Assembly: GCF_004027225.2 (NCBI RefSeq)
Contig: NC_044277.2
Location: 96,035,552-96,099,551 of the forward strand
Source of the DNA: Strigops habroptila
Taxonomy: Eukaryota > Chordata > Aves > Psittaciformes > Psittacidae
DNA length: 64,000 bases
Direction of reading: 5' to 3'
The notes below the pieces were generated by a model. It was not told the DNA's origin. It made no database searches and saw nothing but the letters and a program-made list of their open reading frames with translations. A program made the position numbers and the translations under genes. Of the stretch, positions 1-13,000 are shown piece after piece. Within the stretch, counting starts at the first letter, position 1. Every line of letters begins with the position of its first letter.

Positions 1-2125
1 ACCGATGAAGAGGTCACAGTAATGAAACTTATTTTTTACTGTGTTTTATGTATTTCCACTTATTTTTTTGCTTTGAACTATGGGCAGCACCTAGCATGAA
101 AATACTGTTTAATATATTAATCATACCTTGTATTTATTTGGATTTTAAAGTATACTGCAATTAAAAAAAGAAAAAAACCAAACCAACCCCAAAATTATAA
201 CTACCTTGGATTTCTTCTTGCCAAGAACAAAGAATGCTACCAGTTTTTCAAAAGCAAAACTAGCTTGCTGCATTTGTTCCAGCTGAGTGCCATATACATG
301 GGGTAGTACATACTAATCCCAAACATAAAAACTGAGGCTGTACTTATTTGGACTAAAATGCATGTGGCTTAAAGCACTCCAGCCCACTGTTACTGTCTCT
401 AAAGTATGCTAACCTAGCTGGCTGAGGATTCTCACTGGTATAAATTTACGTACCTCTGCTTTTAAACCTGCTTCAGCTTCCCACCATGGTTCAGAGCGCA
501 CCACTTTAATACATTCACCCCAAACACAGCAGTAGTTTGTCCTTGCAGCAGTAAGATGGGGGGTGGCAGAAGCAAGGATAACTTCAGTGGTATTGTCAGA
601 TAGTCTGTAATATAAGATCATGCTGCAGTTCAGGATTGTGTGCTGGATTTTATATCACTGCCTGTTGCAAATACCACCCGCACTCACTCCCTGATGGTTG
701 CCTTGGTGTGCTTAGTATTTACAAGACAGTATTGCTTCCATGTTCTGTGGGTGCCAGTGAGGTTGTCTTCCTGTTGCTGCATGCTTTCCTGATTCAAACT
801 GACACATCAGCTACTTTTTGTCATTTAGAGACTGCTTACCCAGTCAAAGACAGGAATGTAAATTTACTAAAATAATTTAAGTATATATTTGTTCCGATGG
901 CTTTTATTTTTTGTGTTATGAAATAATTTTCAGAAATACAGAAAGCCAATCCATGAAGATGTATTTAACTGTACAGAGATCTTCCTATTTTTATGCTGAA
1001 TCACATTCATGAATAATTAAATCACTAACCTACTTACTGTTTCTTTGCAGCAATGAAATGAGGATGTGATTAAGAAAGACAAAGGGAGAACAGCACTGCT
1101 CTGGACCAGGGAGTTCACAATGAGTGTCACTCGTCATGAAAAGTGTTAATGAAAACAAACATGCTTGCATCATGTCACGATAGTCATCTCTTAAAAAAAA
1201 CCAAAACAAACTCAAAAAAAACCAAAACAAACAAAAAACCCGACCAAAAACCAAAACAAAAAAAAACCAAACCAAAAAAACCCCCAAACCCTACTGTCCT
1301 GTAGGAAGCTGGGTTTATTCATCTAAATGGGATGCTGTATTTCCTGTAATAAAGAACAATTAGTTTCAGGGAAGGATAGAAAGCTATATCCTACACAGTG
1401 AACTTATCCAGTCACTGGCTTTTCCAATGTTTGAAAATGTATTTAACATATTTCAATAATATTAAAATTTTCCTATTTCTTTGTTGCCTTTGTAAGTGTT
1501 CTCAGAATAACAAGATCTTTCTATGACAAAACTTTTCCTTTTGCTTGTGCCATTTTGATGCTGCTTTAAACGTTTTACACTACAAAATGTACTTTATTTG
1601 ATGTTAATACAAAGGTGTCTTTGCAAAACTTCATAGGTCCAATGCATATAACCTGTTCTGCACTAAAAGAAATGGCAGTATTTGCACAGATTAGTTGTAC
1701 AGTTGTTTTCACAAGCTCACCCAAAGCTGTGCATACCTCTGCAGATAACATCATCCAGGTATGCATATTGTGCCAATTTCATTTCTTTAACATTAGACAT
1801 TTTGATGAAAAGCCTATTTTAAAGGCTTTGACATAGATAAGGAATTCTAGTTACCAAACGCATCCTGAACAAGACATGGTAGAATCAAAGGAAACAGGAA
1901 ATCTGCACTAACTTTAAGGTTTTTGTACACCAAACCATTGGCACTTTTTTCAGGAAAGATTTTGTTTGAAACTTAATGGGAACCTCTTACAACAAATGTA
2001 GAAATTGAAGAAAATAGAATAAAACAATTGAAGAAATTAGAATAGAAATTGAAGAAAATAGAAATACATTACCTCAAGAAATAAAGGATATTTTTTAAAA
2101 CTTCAGCAGGTGTTACTATTTAGCA
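1..2125. other. Non-coding DNA, no gene seen
   Basis: I find no exon with convincing protein similarity here. An A/C-rich low-complexity tract lies at about 1193-1289. The short open frames look like chance. By human synteny HSBP1L1 might be expected beyond the 3' end of TXNL4A, but I could not recognise it. Confidence 0.5.
1193..1289. repeat. A-rich (CAAAA-like) low-complexity tract
   Basis: Runs of A broken by CC and AC pairs, with units such as CCAAAACAAA recurring for about 100 bases. The opposite-strand open frame through it is a low-complexity artefact rich in Phe, Leu and Trp. Confidence 0.8.
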
Positions 2126-2127
2126 AT

Positions 2128-2855
2128 GTCAAACTGGGGAGGAGGAGGGGAAGGATGAAATTCTCAAGGACAAGCTGAAGGAATGGGCTAACAGGAACCT
2201 CATGAAGTTCAAAGGCAAGTGCCAAGCCTCGCCTGCGGGACAGGGTAAGCTTATGCTGCAGGGTAGTTGTGAGAGGCTGGCAGGCATGCAGCAGCAAAGG
2301 AGTCTGGCAGAGAAGTTGAACATGAGTCAGCAGAGCGCCCTGGGCTGCAGCCACATGCTGGTCAGCATCAGTGCAAGTACAGCCAGCAGGTCATTCCCCT
2401 CTGTTCAACTCCTGTGAGACCATACCCAGAACACTGTGTTAGTCTGGAGGCTCCCCAGTTCAAGAAATATATTGTTATGGGGGAATTGAAACAGAGAGCC
2501 ACAAAAATACAGTGAAGTATAAAGCATACAAGGCTTTGAGAGAATGCCAGTAGTTCAGCCTTACAAAAAAAGACTCTGGCTTCTTGCTGGCAACAACTAC
2601 CCTATGGTAAAGCACAGGGAACAGTTAAGACTCCTGTTTGAGGTGTTCTACATAAGAGAGTTATAGCCATAAGCTGGAACACAGAAAATTCCAGCTAGAT
2701 GCAAGGGACGCTTTTTTTCAAGCATGAAGGTGCTCCAGCAGCACTGGAAACAGTCCTGGGCAACCTGATCAAGTGGGATTTACTTTGGGAGGCCCTTTTG
2801 GGCCTTTACTTCTGGATGGCCCTTTCCAACATAAATGATTCCATAATTAATAACA
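2128..2855 (+). mobile_element. Ancient CR1 LINE fragment
   Basis: A degraded plus-strand CR1 copy. Recognisable landmarks in order are a segment like the CR1 reverse transcriptase region (ACAGGAACCTCATGAAGTTC near 2187), a segment around 2320 that matches the CR1 'atgagccagcagtgtgccctgg' region, CTCCCCAGTTCAAG near 2452, and the 3' end with the 'ggatggccctttccaac' motif and a single ATGATTCCAT at about 2838. It is far more diverged than the other CR1 copies in the window, so it is old. Its exact 5' limit is uncertain. Confidence 0.75.
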
Positions 2856-2859
2856 ACTG

Positions 2860-3620
2860 TAAACCAGATTAATTTAAGCAGAAATTGGGAACCTGTGTTT
2901 TACCTCCTCAACTTACTCTAAATCCTCTAAAAAATGCACTTTACAGTAAAAAAAAGCATGTTCAACTTTGTCTTGTGACCTGGACTTTTGGTCCAGTTTC
3001 TATCTCCTTTCTGCATAGTCTGGCTTGTTTTTTCTTCATCCCATAAATATGCATGATACAGTTAGAAAAACAAAACCACCCAAACACCACTGGCTCCATT
3101 ACCACAAAAACTAAAGTGGTCAGAAATGAAAATTTCAAAAGCCATGCCACACTGTAATCAAATCCAAGTCTCATGAGTATATATGCATTTTAATATACCA
3201 TCAGTCAAACTGGAGGTCAAATAAGAGAAAGCACAGTTCTCCCTTCTTCAACTGTTGCCTATGCAGCCAGTTCCAGAACTGCAATTACCCTTTAGCACTG
3301 CAGAATCTGCTAAGTACTTCAAAATGACTACCTTATGCATAATTATCATAAAAAAGAAGTCCATCACCACAAATCAATTAAGTTGATTGGGGGTCGTGTG
3401 TGCACACAAAGTCATGGAAGATGTTTTCTCTGAGCTAAATATTGATAAATGCATCTTAGTGTTTTATTCTATTTTTAATGGATACAGAAGACCAAGGTAC
3501 TATGCAAGAATATTCTGACAGAAGTGATGAGCTTTTATCTTCAACATTATGACTTTGCATCCCATTAGTTTTCATTCTCAAATTTAATTAGCTAAAGAAA
3601 ATTAAGGTGAATAAGTGGAA
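2860..3620. other. Non-coding DNA downstream of TXNL4A
   Basis: AT-rich sequence without a recognisable exon or repeat. It lies between the old CR1 and the likely 3' UTR of TXNL4A. Confidence 0.45.
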
Positions 3621-3625
3621 TTCAC

Positions 3626-3631
3626 TTTATT
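3626..3631 (-). terminator. Candidate TXNL4A polyadenylation signal
   Basis: TTTATT on the plus strand reads AATAAA on the minus strand, about 390 bases after the TXNL4A stop codon. Other minus-strand hexamers exist farther out, so the true cleavage site needs transcript data. Confidence 0.35.
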
Positions 3632-4021
3632 TTTTTATAAAAAGCTGTAGTATAGTCTTCCCAGGTATTTATGTAATAAAAGAAAACAAAACCAGTGGAA
3701 ATTATTTTCTGCAAACAGGCTTTTTGTGTACAAAAATACATAATGCCAAAAGGACACCATAGAGTAAAGTCTTTAAAAAATAAAAAACCCCCCAACAACC
3801 CAAAATTAATCTACAGTAAATACTACTGCAGTCAGACAAGTTCCAGGCTTCGCATCTTCTCCTTTTCCAAATGGAATTCAAACCTTTTAAATAATTCAAA
3901 ATATGCTCAAAGTTAAAGGATTTGTAGGTTTGGGTTTTTTTAATATATATATATATGTACACATACACAAGAATAAACTTAAGTGGATGTAGAGTTAAAA
4001 AAAAGGCAGCCCCAAAAAATG

Positions 4022-7000
4022 TCAGTATCTGTATTTAGTGGAATAATCTTTTGGCGATACCACCAAACCTCGACCTTTGCGGGCTCCTCTATAAACAGTT
4101 TCTATAATGTCAATCATCTCTTGTTTATCTTCCATTGCCCAGTTGATCTTGTTGTTATTACCTGTACCTAAATCAATCATGATGTGTTTGTTCCTTTAGA
4201 GGAAGAGAAAGAAAAAAAAAGGCAAGTTAATATGGTATTATAATTCAGACAGAAACTTTCTATCACCCACAAGAACATTATGTAGGATTCAAATGAAGCC
4301 CTTATAACATAAATGAGCTTGCAAAATAATCTCAAAAAAAGAGTATCCACTCCTGTCACTCAAATAGAGTATTTCTAAAGCTAGAATAAAGACTGCAAAC
4401 ATGCCCCCAAGATTGCTACTCAGTGCAATTATCCTTTAGCATATTCCTTATTTCTTTCTATATTTCTTTCCCACTACTGTCTAACATCAAAGAGAGTTTC
4501 ACGCTTGTCAGCGGCACATTATGTCTCATTAATGTAGATACTTTAGCTGCAAAAACAACTTAATGCTTTGGGTATATCTTTTAAGCAAGTTTGACAAGCT
4601 TGACTGCCGTATTACTGCAGTATTCTATACAGGGAGCTTCAGATTTAAAACTCAAAACAATGGATAATAAAACCAGCTTTCACTATCACTAATTTGTACT
4701 CTACCATCAAAACACTGTTACTAGGCTAACTGGAAAACAAGCCATCTTCCTATTTAATTGGCTTACTCTTTTTGTAGAGCAATGAAAATGTAAATGTCAG
4801 TATACTAATATGAATTTGGAAATCATTTACTGTATTTGACACACCAAAAATTTAACTGAGTTACATTCTAGAACTATTATGTACCTGAAGAAAAACATGA
4901 CGGTACAGGGATCGTACAACTCGTACATCTTGTTGAAGTCTGGTACTTCAGTGATATCCACAAGATAAATAACAGCAAAGTTTTTTACCTAAACAGAAGA
5001 AGACAGGAAATACAAAAGTATTATATAACCAAGCTTTTGAATATTTGTATTACCAATTAAAAGACAAACTTTCATTATTGCACCATATTTTCCAAAATAA
5101 TAAGTCATAAAATCACAATAAACAACAGTCTTGCCATTACTTTTAACCACAACCACCAATTAACATAGAAAATACTTTTAAATATAGCCAAGATGCTCAT
5201 TTCACATCCAGCATCAACTGGAAAGATACTATGCTAAATCAGTGCCCAGAGAAACAAATGCCCTTTTATATATAACTGAGACCTCGCAGTGACATGCACA
5301 GCTCTAAACAAGCAGAATAACTGCTTTGTGCAAGCCAAGCTGACACGTTGCCTCTGTCATCAGCTGCTTATAGACTTCAGAAAATTAATGATCTAGAATG
5401 CCCTAGTGCCTGCCTCCAAGCATTTTTCCCCTTTAAACCATCTAATTTGTTTAACAAGACTCTTAAAGTGAAAATAAAACTGATAAATTTAATAATAAAA
5501 CCTAACAGCTTTTCTGAGAGGTGGAAAGCTAGAACTGGAGCTTAAAAATATAACTGGTAATGAAAGAAAGATCTTGATGAGAAGCTATTCTCTGGGCAAT
5601 TCTGGTAAAACAGGCTTTCGTTTTGCAGAGTTACTGAGTAAGTGCACAAGAATCCGTCCCCTTTAATGTCATAGTTAATGTCTTCATTCCTGAAAGAAAA
5701 CCATGTCACGTTTTTGTTTCCTAGATGTAGCGTATTTGACCTGAAGTGGAATTAGGGGAAGTTTTAGTTTCTAAACTTAGCTCATACATGTACAATAGAA
5801 ATTAACACATATGATAAAAGTCAGTATGCATCTGAAATTGCACAAGCATTTAACCATAAGGTGTATTATCAAATGCTCATGCATTAAACCATGAATGCAC
5901 AGCTTTGTTCACCCCATCCTTACTTGCATACAGATACAATTTCAATCCTTTCCATCTGACTATGCAAAATTACCATCCTAACGCATGTGATTTAAGATTT
6001 ACGACAAACTTCCTGTTTGTCACAGTACTTCCTACTTGTTAATTATGCTATCAAATGTCTAGAAATGCTATGATGAGTGTAATTTCTTCTTATGTAAAGG
6101 TATTTTATTTTAGTCCACAAAACAGGATTAGACTATACCAGAAAAATATTATATATGGTGTACCCTATACTTAAACATCCTAGCAGGCATTTTAATTGAG
6201 AAAGTATGAAGATGTTTAGTTACAAAAAACTCCAAACAAATAAACCACAAACCCAGAAGCATCAGTAAATAAATTTTTATGGACTTCTGCTTCAAGAGAG
6301 TTTGTAAATTATAAAAAATAATCACACTTTAGAGATGTAAGTATTACTAGCAAAGAAAAGAAAATTTCTTCTGAGGTGAAACAGCATTAAAATAGTTCTT
6401 ACTGTGCTTTTATGGAGCCAGTTATAATCCTAGACTCTGTCAATCCAATGAAAACATCCCATTTAAACCATATTCCAAAACAGGCAAGAGGGAAAGCCTT
6501 GAAAATCTCAATTAGTCATAATATCAACACCTTCTGAACTGATCATTTGTGCCCATTTCAGTTTTATATGAAAGATTTCTAAGAAACTTAATGGAATGTT
6601 CAGAGTCAACAATTTAGCTGAAAAGTGACTGAAGTTGCTCCCTGGTTAGCCTTAGGAGGCAAAAGACAGTTGTGTGTGGGTTTTTTGCTGTCATTTTGGG
6701 TTGCTTTTTAAACCCAAAACCTGAAGAGCCATTTTCATTTACTCCTATAATTTCTTCTTCCATCCCGCTGGCATTTTCAGCAACAGTAGCACAGCTTTGC
6801 CACACGGGGAAATTTCTACAACACATTCAGCAGATCCGGCAAACTACACAATCTTTGAACAATTATTTAATTTGAAGATCAGAAAATAATTTTAAGTTAC
6901 ACTAAGCATTAATACAACATTCTTAGGTCCTGCTCTGTTCACTGAAAGATTAGTCCAAGGTGATTACATGTTGCACCAGAAGACCACTACAAAAGCACTG

Positions 7001-10000
7001 CTAAACTAAAAGATTACTTCCAAGAACTGGGTACTCCACATAGCACTGGAACAACAAAACTTTTGAAGTTAGTGTCGTGGTTTAAGCCCAGCTGGCAACT
7101 CAGAACCACGCAGCCGCTCACTCATTCCCCTCCTTCTTCCCCCCTAACTCCTGGAGCGACGGGGCGGAGAATTGAAAGAGTGTAACTCCCATGGGTTGAG
7201 ATAAGAACAGTCCAGTAACCACTACTGCTAGCACCAATAATAATGATAAGGGGAATAACAAGGGGAGAGAACATAAAACTAAAAGGGGAAAAGGAAAACA
7301 AACACAAGTGATGCATAATACAATTGCTCATGATCCGCCAACCCGCCAAGGCAAGTGCCACGTGCTTACCATGGTGGAAGCAACCACCGGACAGCTGGAA
7401 ACATATACTGTGTCCCACGCCGCTGCCCAAAACACTATCCTTGAGAAACAAGTCTTGTGGCGACACGGCACCCCAGAAAGAATTGAGTCAGACAGTGGGA
7501 CTCATTTCTGGAACAACCTTATAGACACTTGGGCCAAAGAGCATAGCATTGAGTGGGTATATCACATCCCCTACCATGCACCAGCCTCTGGGAAAATCAA
7601 ACAGTACAACGGGCTGTTAAAAACTACACTGAGAGCAATGGGTGGTGGGACTTTCAAACACTGGGATACACATTTACCAAAAGCCACCTGGTTGGTCAAC
7701 ACTAAGGGATCTGCCAACAGGGCTGGCCCAGCCCAATCAGAACTTTTACGTACTGTAGAGGGGGATAAAGTTCCTGTGGTGCACATAAAGAATTTGTTGG
7801 GGAAGACAGTGTGGGTTATTACTGCTTCAGGTAAAGGCAAACCCACTTGTGGGATTGCTTTTGCTCAGGGCCCCAGATATACTTGGTGGGTAATGTGGGA
7901 AGTGGGGAAGTCCAATCTGTGCCTCAAGGGGATTTAATTTTGGGTGAAAACAGCCAATGAACTCAATTATATGCTGTTGCCTGCTATATAATACTTTTAT
8001 AGCCCATCAGATAGATGCCCATCTCCACCACTCTGGGCTTTGAAAAGAAGAAATGTGCTGTCATGATCATCAGCAGAGAATAAAGTCATGGGAAAAGCCA
8101 GCAGCAGCAGAACTGTCCCCAGGTCACCATCGACTGACCCTGACTTCCCTCCGATCATCACCCCAACAAAGAAAGATGAAACCAGACGAGCTCAGCAGTG
8201 ACCAGACAAGTTCAGCGGTGTCATCAGCAGGCAACGACCCAACACTACACACCAGCCGTCTTGCCCTGAAAGACTGTTACAAGAGATGGAGCCTGACATC
8301 ATGGACTGGATGAATTCAGCAAACTTTATAGTAATGGTCCACGGACTAAGGAATGATATCTCTCTCTTTGTGTGTGTATATATATATACATGAATGAAAC
8401 AAAAGCAATGGTATATTGAAAAATGTGGGATCTGAACATGACGTGAATGGTATGGAATAAGGGGTGGATATTGTCCTGGGTTCAGCTGCAGCAGTTATTT
8501 TTCTCCTTCTTAGTAGCTGGTGCAGTGCTGTGTTTTCAACTTTAGCCCAGGAACAGTGCTGATAACACACCAATGTTTTCAGTTGTGCCAAAGTAATGTT
8601 TACTCCGATCAAGGACTTTTCAGTCTCATGCTCTGCCAGTGAGGAAGGGCACAAGAAGCCGGGAGGAAGCAGAGACAGGGCAGCTGACCCAAACTAGCCA
8701 AACTAGCCTTTGCCCCACGGAGAAGGACTTGGGGGTGCTGATTGATGAGAAGCTCAACATGAGCCGGCAGTGTGTGCTTCCAGCCCAGAAAGCCAATCAT
8801 ATCCTAGGATGCATCAAAAGAAGTGTGACCAGCAGGTCGAAGGAGGTGATCCTGCCCCTCTACTCTGCTCTTGTGAGACCCCATTTGGAGTATTGTGTAC
8901 AGTTCTGGTGTCCTCAACATAAAAAGGACATGGAGCTGTTGGAGCAAGTCCAGAGGAGGGCCTCAAGGATGATCAGGGGGCTGGAGCACCTCCCGTATGA
9001 AGACAGGCTGAGAGAGTCGAGGCTGTTCAGCCTGGAGAAGAGAAGGCTGCATGGAGACCTCATAGCAGCCTTCCAGTATCTGAAGGGGGCCCATACGGAT
9101 GCTGGGGAGGGACTCTTCCTTAGGGACTGTAGTGACAGGACAAGGGGTAATGGGTTCAAACTTAAACAGGGGAAGTTTAGGTTAGATATAAGGAGGAAGT
9201 TCTTTACAGTGAGGGTGGTGAGGCACTGGAATGGGTTGCCCAAGGAAGTTGTGAATGCTCCATCCCTGGTGGTGTTCAAGGCCAGGTTGGATGGAGTCTT
9301 GGGTGTCATGGTTTAGTGCGAGGTGTCCCTGCCCATGGCAGGGGAGTTGGAACTAGGTGATCTTAAGGTCCTTTCCAACCCTAACTATTCTATGATTCTA
9401 TGATTCTAAAGGGGCATTCCATACCACAGCACATCATACCCAGTATATAAACTAGGGGAAGTTACCTGGAAGGAGCAGATCGCTGCTCAGGTCAGGCTGG
9501 ATATCGGTCGATGGGGGGTGAGCAATTGTATTGTGCATCACTTGTGTTTATTGTTTTCTTTTTCCCCTTTTAGTTTTATATTCTCTCCTCTTGTTACTCT
9601 CCTTATCATTATTATCACTGGGCTTAAACCATGACAGTTAGTTTTACATTATTACACATTTAATTTAGTTGAACTGTTGCAGAACCAGAAATGCTTGTCA
9701 CTAGCAATGAACATTAACAGCCTAAGGACTTAGGAAAGAGAACCAGACTATTCTAGTCTAAGATATTACATAAATCTTACTCAAAAGGACCAGATTACTC
9801 AGATCACCTTTACACAACACATACACAAGTTACCACCAAGTATCTCAGACATTAACTGCATCTTTCTTCTCTTCTACCTGCTTTTATAGAAATGAAACTG
9901 ATGACAGTTGCCTGCTCAAAAGTTTGTATGAAGTCTAAAGCAGACCTCCAACCTAGCTATGGACTCTCAAATTTTAATTCGGAACTTTTAAAATTGGCTC

Positions 10001-13000
10001 TGTTCTTTCCCCCTTGCTGGCCTAATTTCACATCTGACGAGATTACCACAAGGATGTGCTTTGTTGAGTCTGGGCACTGGCTGCCAAGGTTGCTTGTGAC
10101 ATGGGTCTTGCCATGAAACACTCCAATATATGCAGCCGCAGGAAGTTGGGATTCAGACCTAAGAATGAACTAGATGAAAACATAGGTAAGAGGCTAAATA
10201 TGGAAAGGTGATGCAGAAGCACTGCAGTGTCCTAATAGCTACTGTATAGTCACCATGCCAGACAGGGCAGACCTGTCACCAAGAGGCATTTTATTTCAGC
10301 ACAAGACAAGCTCTGCAGACAAGCCCTGCAGAACTACTCAAATGTGTCTCTTTGCACAGTATTGACCGGTTTTACAGCCTGAAGATGCACTTCCTGTCTC
10401 AGGCACCATATTAGAGCCAAGATTCAGAAGCACTGAGCCAGCTTCACAGCAGTACAGAGCAGTATCCCAGCTGGTTTCATACACAGACAGCTCTGATTCA
10501 CAAGGCTTTACTTTAGGCTTCATTTTAAGCAAAACCAAATTTAAGTATTTATGGATTCAGGCTGGTATGGATGTAAGAGTTGGATCTATATGCAAACTAG
10601 TAAGTCTGTGAAGACAAACCAAAGATTAATCTCTCCCCATCCTTTGGGATATGAATCTATTCTCCAGATAGAGTTGTCAGTTCAAAAAACTACATTCTTG
10701 CGCACAACAAGCTTGCCATCTTTTCAAGGCAGTAGCTGCTAAAAGGTTCTCTTTCTGACTTTTGAGTTATAACTAGGGATATACTACAGAGGCCTCAGAA
10801 CAAGAATTAGATACAACTCAGAGCAAGCAAACCACACTAAATAAAAGCAGTTGCAGTTGTACAATTGAGACTATATTAATGTTGTTAACGTAAACCAAAA
10901 TTTTATTGCCCAGAAAATATGCAAAAAAAACTTGCGGTATTTTAGAAGTCGAACACATATAATAACACAAGCTCATTCTGAAAGTACTTAACCTTGCAAC
11001 ATACACTAAAATACAGTGTATCTATAGGATTCTTAACATCAGATACAGATTCTTTAGTCCTATCTTGATAAAGATCACACGCTTAGCTGGTAAATAGGAA
11101 ACACAGATGTAGAAAAAAATAATATGCCAAATGAAGTAAATCTCATTTTTCCTCCAGAGTTTTCCCTCCTGACTTTCTTCATGAGGAATGCCATTCAAAA
11201 AAGAATTAATGCATTCCTATAACATGAGATTATCACAGCATTATGATCAATGACTAGGAAGAATGGCAACAATCATGAAGTTTCTTTAAATTTCTGTTAG
11301 GGCTAAGTAATACTTTGTTGTTGTTAAGATTTGGCTCCTTTTAGAAGCAAATCTCACAACTATAACATTACGTTATGGCCCAAAGTCTATACAGTAAATA
11401 CCTGAGCAAATCTGAGACAAGATTCTATCTTCTCATCTTGCCAACCAGTTTTCAGACAATGTTTTTTATGTTTATATATGTCTTTATGGACAAGGAAATC
11501 GGGGGGGGGGGGAGGGAGATACAGGAACTGAGATTAGCCTTTGCAGCAAAACATTCAAGTTGAAGGTGGCCAGCAAACTTGCATTACTGAACTGAAAGAG
11601 GCTGCAAACACAGTATGAACTTGAGAGCCTGTACTATATATATTTATTTGATTCTTTTTTCTTGCTAATTTTGCTGTAAGCTTAGGTGATAAATTTCCTG
11701 GGGAAAAGGGAAAGACATTATATTGCTGACAGAAACGCTTACAACTAATAATTTTGAAAATTATAGACATATAGTCTATAATGTATAATAGTAAATGGAT
11801 TAGCTTTGGTCAACTTTAATTACAAGCACCAGTAACTATAATACCAATATGCTTTTTTTATAGCTCCCTCCTCCCTGCCCCCCCTTCTCTTCCTCTCTCA
11901 CTTTTCATTCATGTAACCTTAGCAGAAAGGCAGAGGCGCAACTAATGTCTGAGCAAAAGCCACAGCTATTCACACTGTTGATTATAATTAAATAAATGCA
12001 GAACAATTGAACAATCCTCCCTAAACCCACACTGACCCAACACAACCTACTGATTAAAGTAAGCTGGTTTCACAAGAGGTTATCCGATTTACGGTATTCA
12101 GTCTTAGCTAAATCATGGTTTTAAAATATTTCTTAAATAAGGAGTATTAAAGTAATTTAGCAGCCAAAGGCATGTATTTTGGGGAATGGGGTTTTATAAT
12201 TGTGAGCCTCCTAAAAACAAAAACCAAAAAAGTATGTTTTTAAAAAAGGTGTTCAGAGGAATTTTCTGAACCTTAATTCTTAGCTGTTTGGTTGAAACCC
12301 TGACAAAGCAAAAATCTAACATCTTACAATTGTCATTTGTTTTGACACTGAGTGAATCCTAGCGTCTTTTCATTTAACACAGGGGGTGGAAGAGAACATT
12401 CAACTGTAAGCGCAGTACATTTCAGTGAAAATAATCATCTTTGTATTTGTTCTAGTTTCCTTTCTCCAAAGAGGATTCAGACTGAAAAATTACCATTTTG
12501 CTATTGTAAAGTACAGATAAATATCACTGCTACCGAAAAATATGCTGCAGATTGAAAGAATATTGCACCATGGTAACAAACGTAAAATATGGCTACATTT
12601 TCTTCAAATGTAGCATGCAGTTACAGCATGTTAACATTCTGTATTATTCTCTAGTATAAACACCTGTACAATTGGAACTTTTACTCACTCTTTAAAACAG
12701 CAGAGATCCAAACATGGCTTGTAAGCAAGAAGATGAGGAAGGATCTCCCCCTTTAATTTGCCATTTCTGCAGAGGGAGATTTTTAAATAAGAAGTTATAT
12801 TGTTCTTTCTTCCCCCAGTCACCCCTAACTGCCAATATGTCTGCTGAATTGCCAAACATCCTACCAAAAGTCGATAGTTACAGTACCTGAGCATAAGACA
12901 CTCCCAATATGTTAAAACAACTAAATCAAATCATGCCACAACTCCTTACTGTATTCTGTTACGTCTTAACAGTTAGCTACAGGTATAGTTCTCTCATTGT

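Noticed and set aside
1030-1287. 85-codon Phe/Trp-rich minus-strand frame, membrane-like
   Set aside because: It is produced by the A-rich low-complexity tract.
2103-2417. Overlapping open frames on both strands near 2.1-2.4 kb
   Set aside because: The sequence is a degraded CR1 copy, not a host gene.
1-3620. HSBP1L1 expected by synteny
   Set aside because: No coding sequence matching its conserved C-terminal LMVQAGIEN-like end was found.
8639-9316. 225-codon open frame as one gene
   Set aside because: It begins in LTR sequence and continues into CR1 reverse transcriptase, a chance fusion at an insertion junction.
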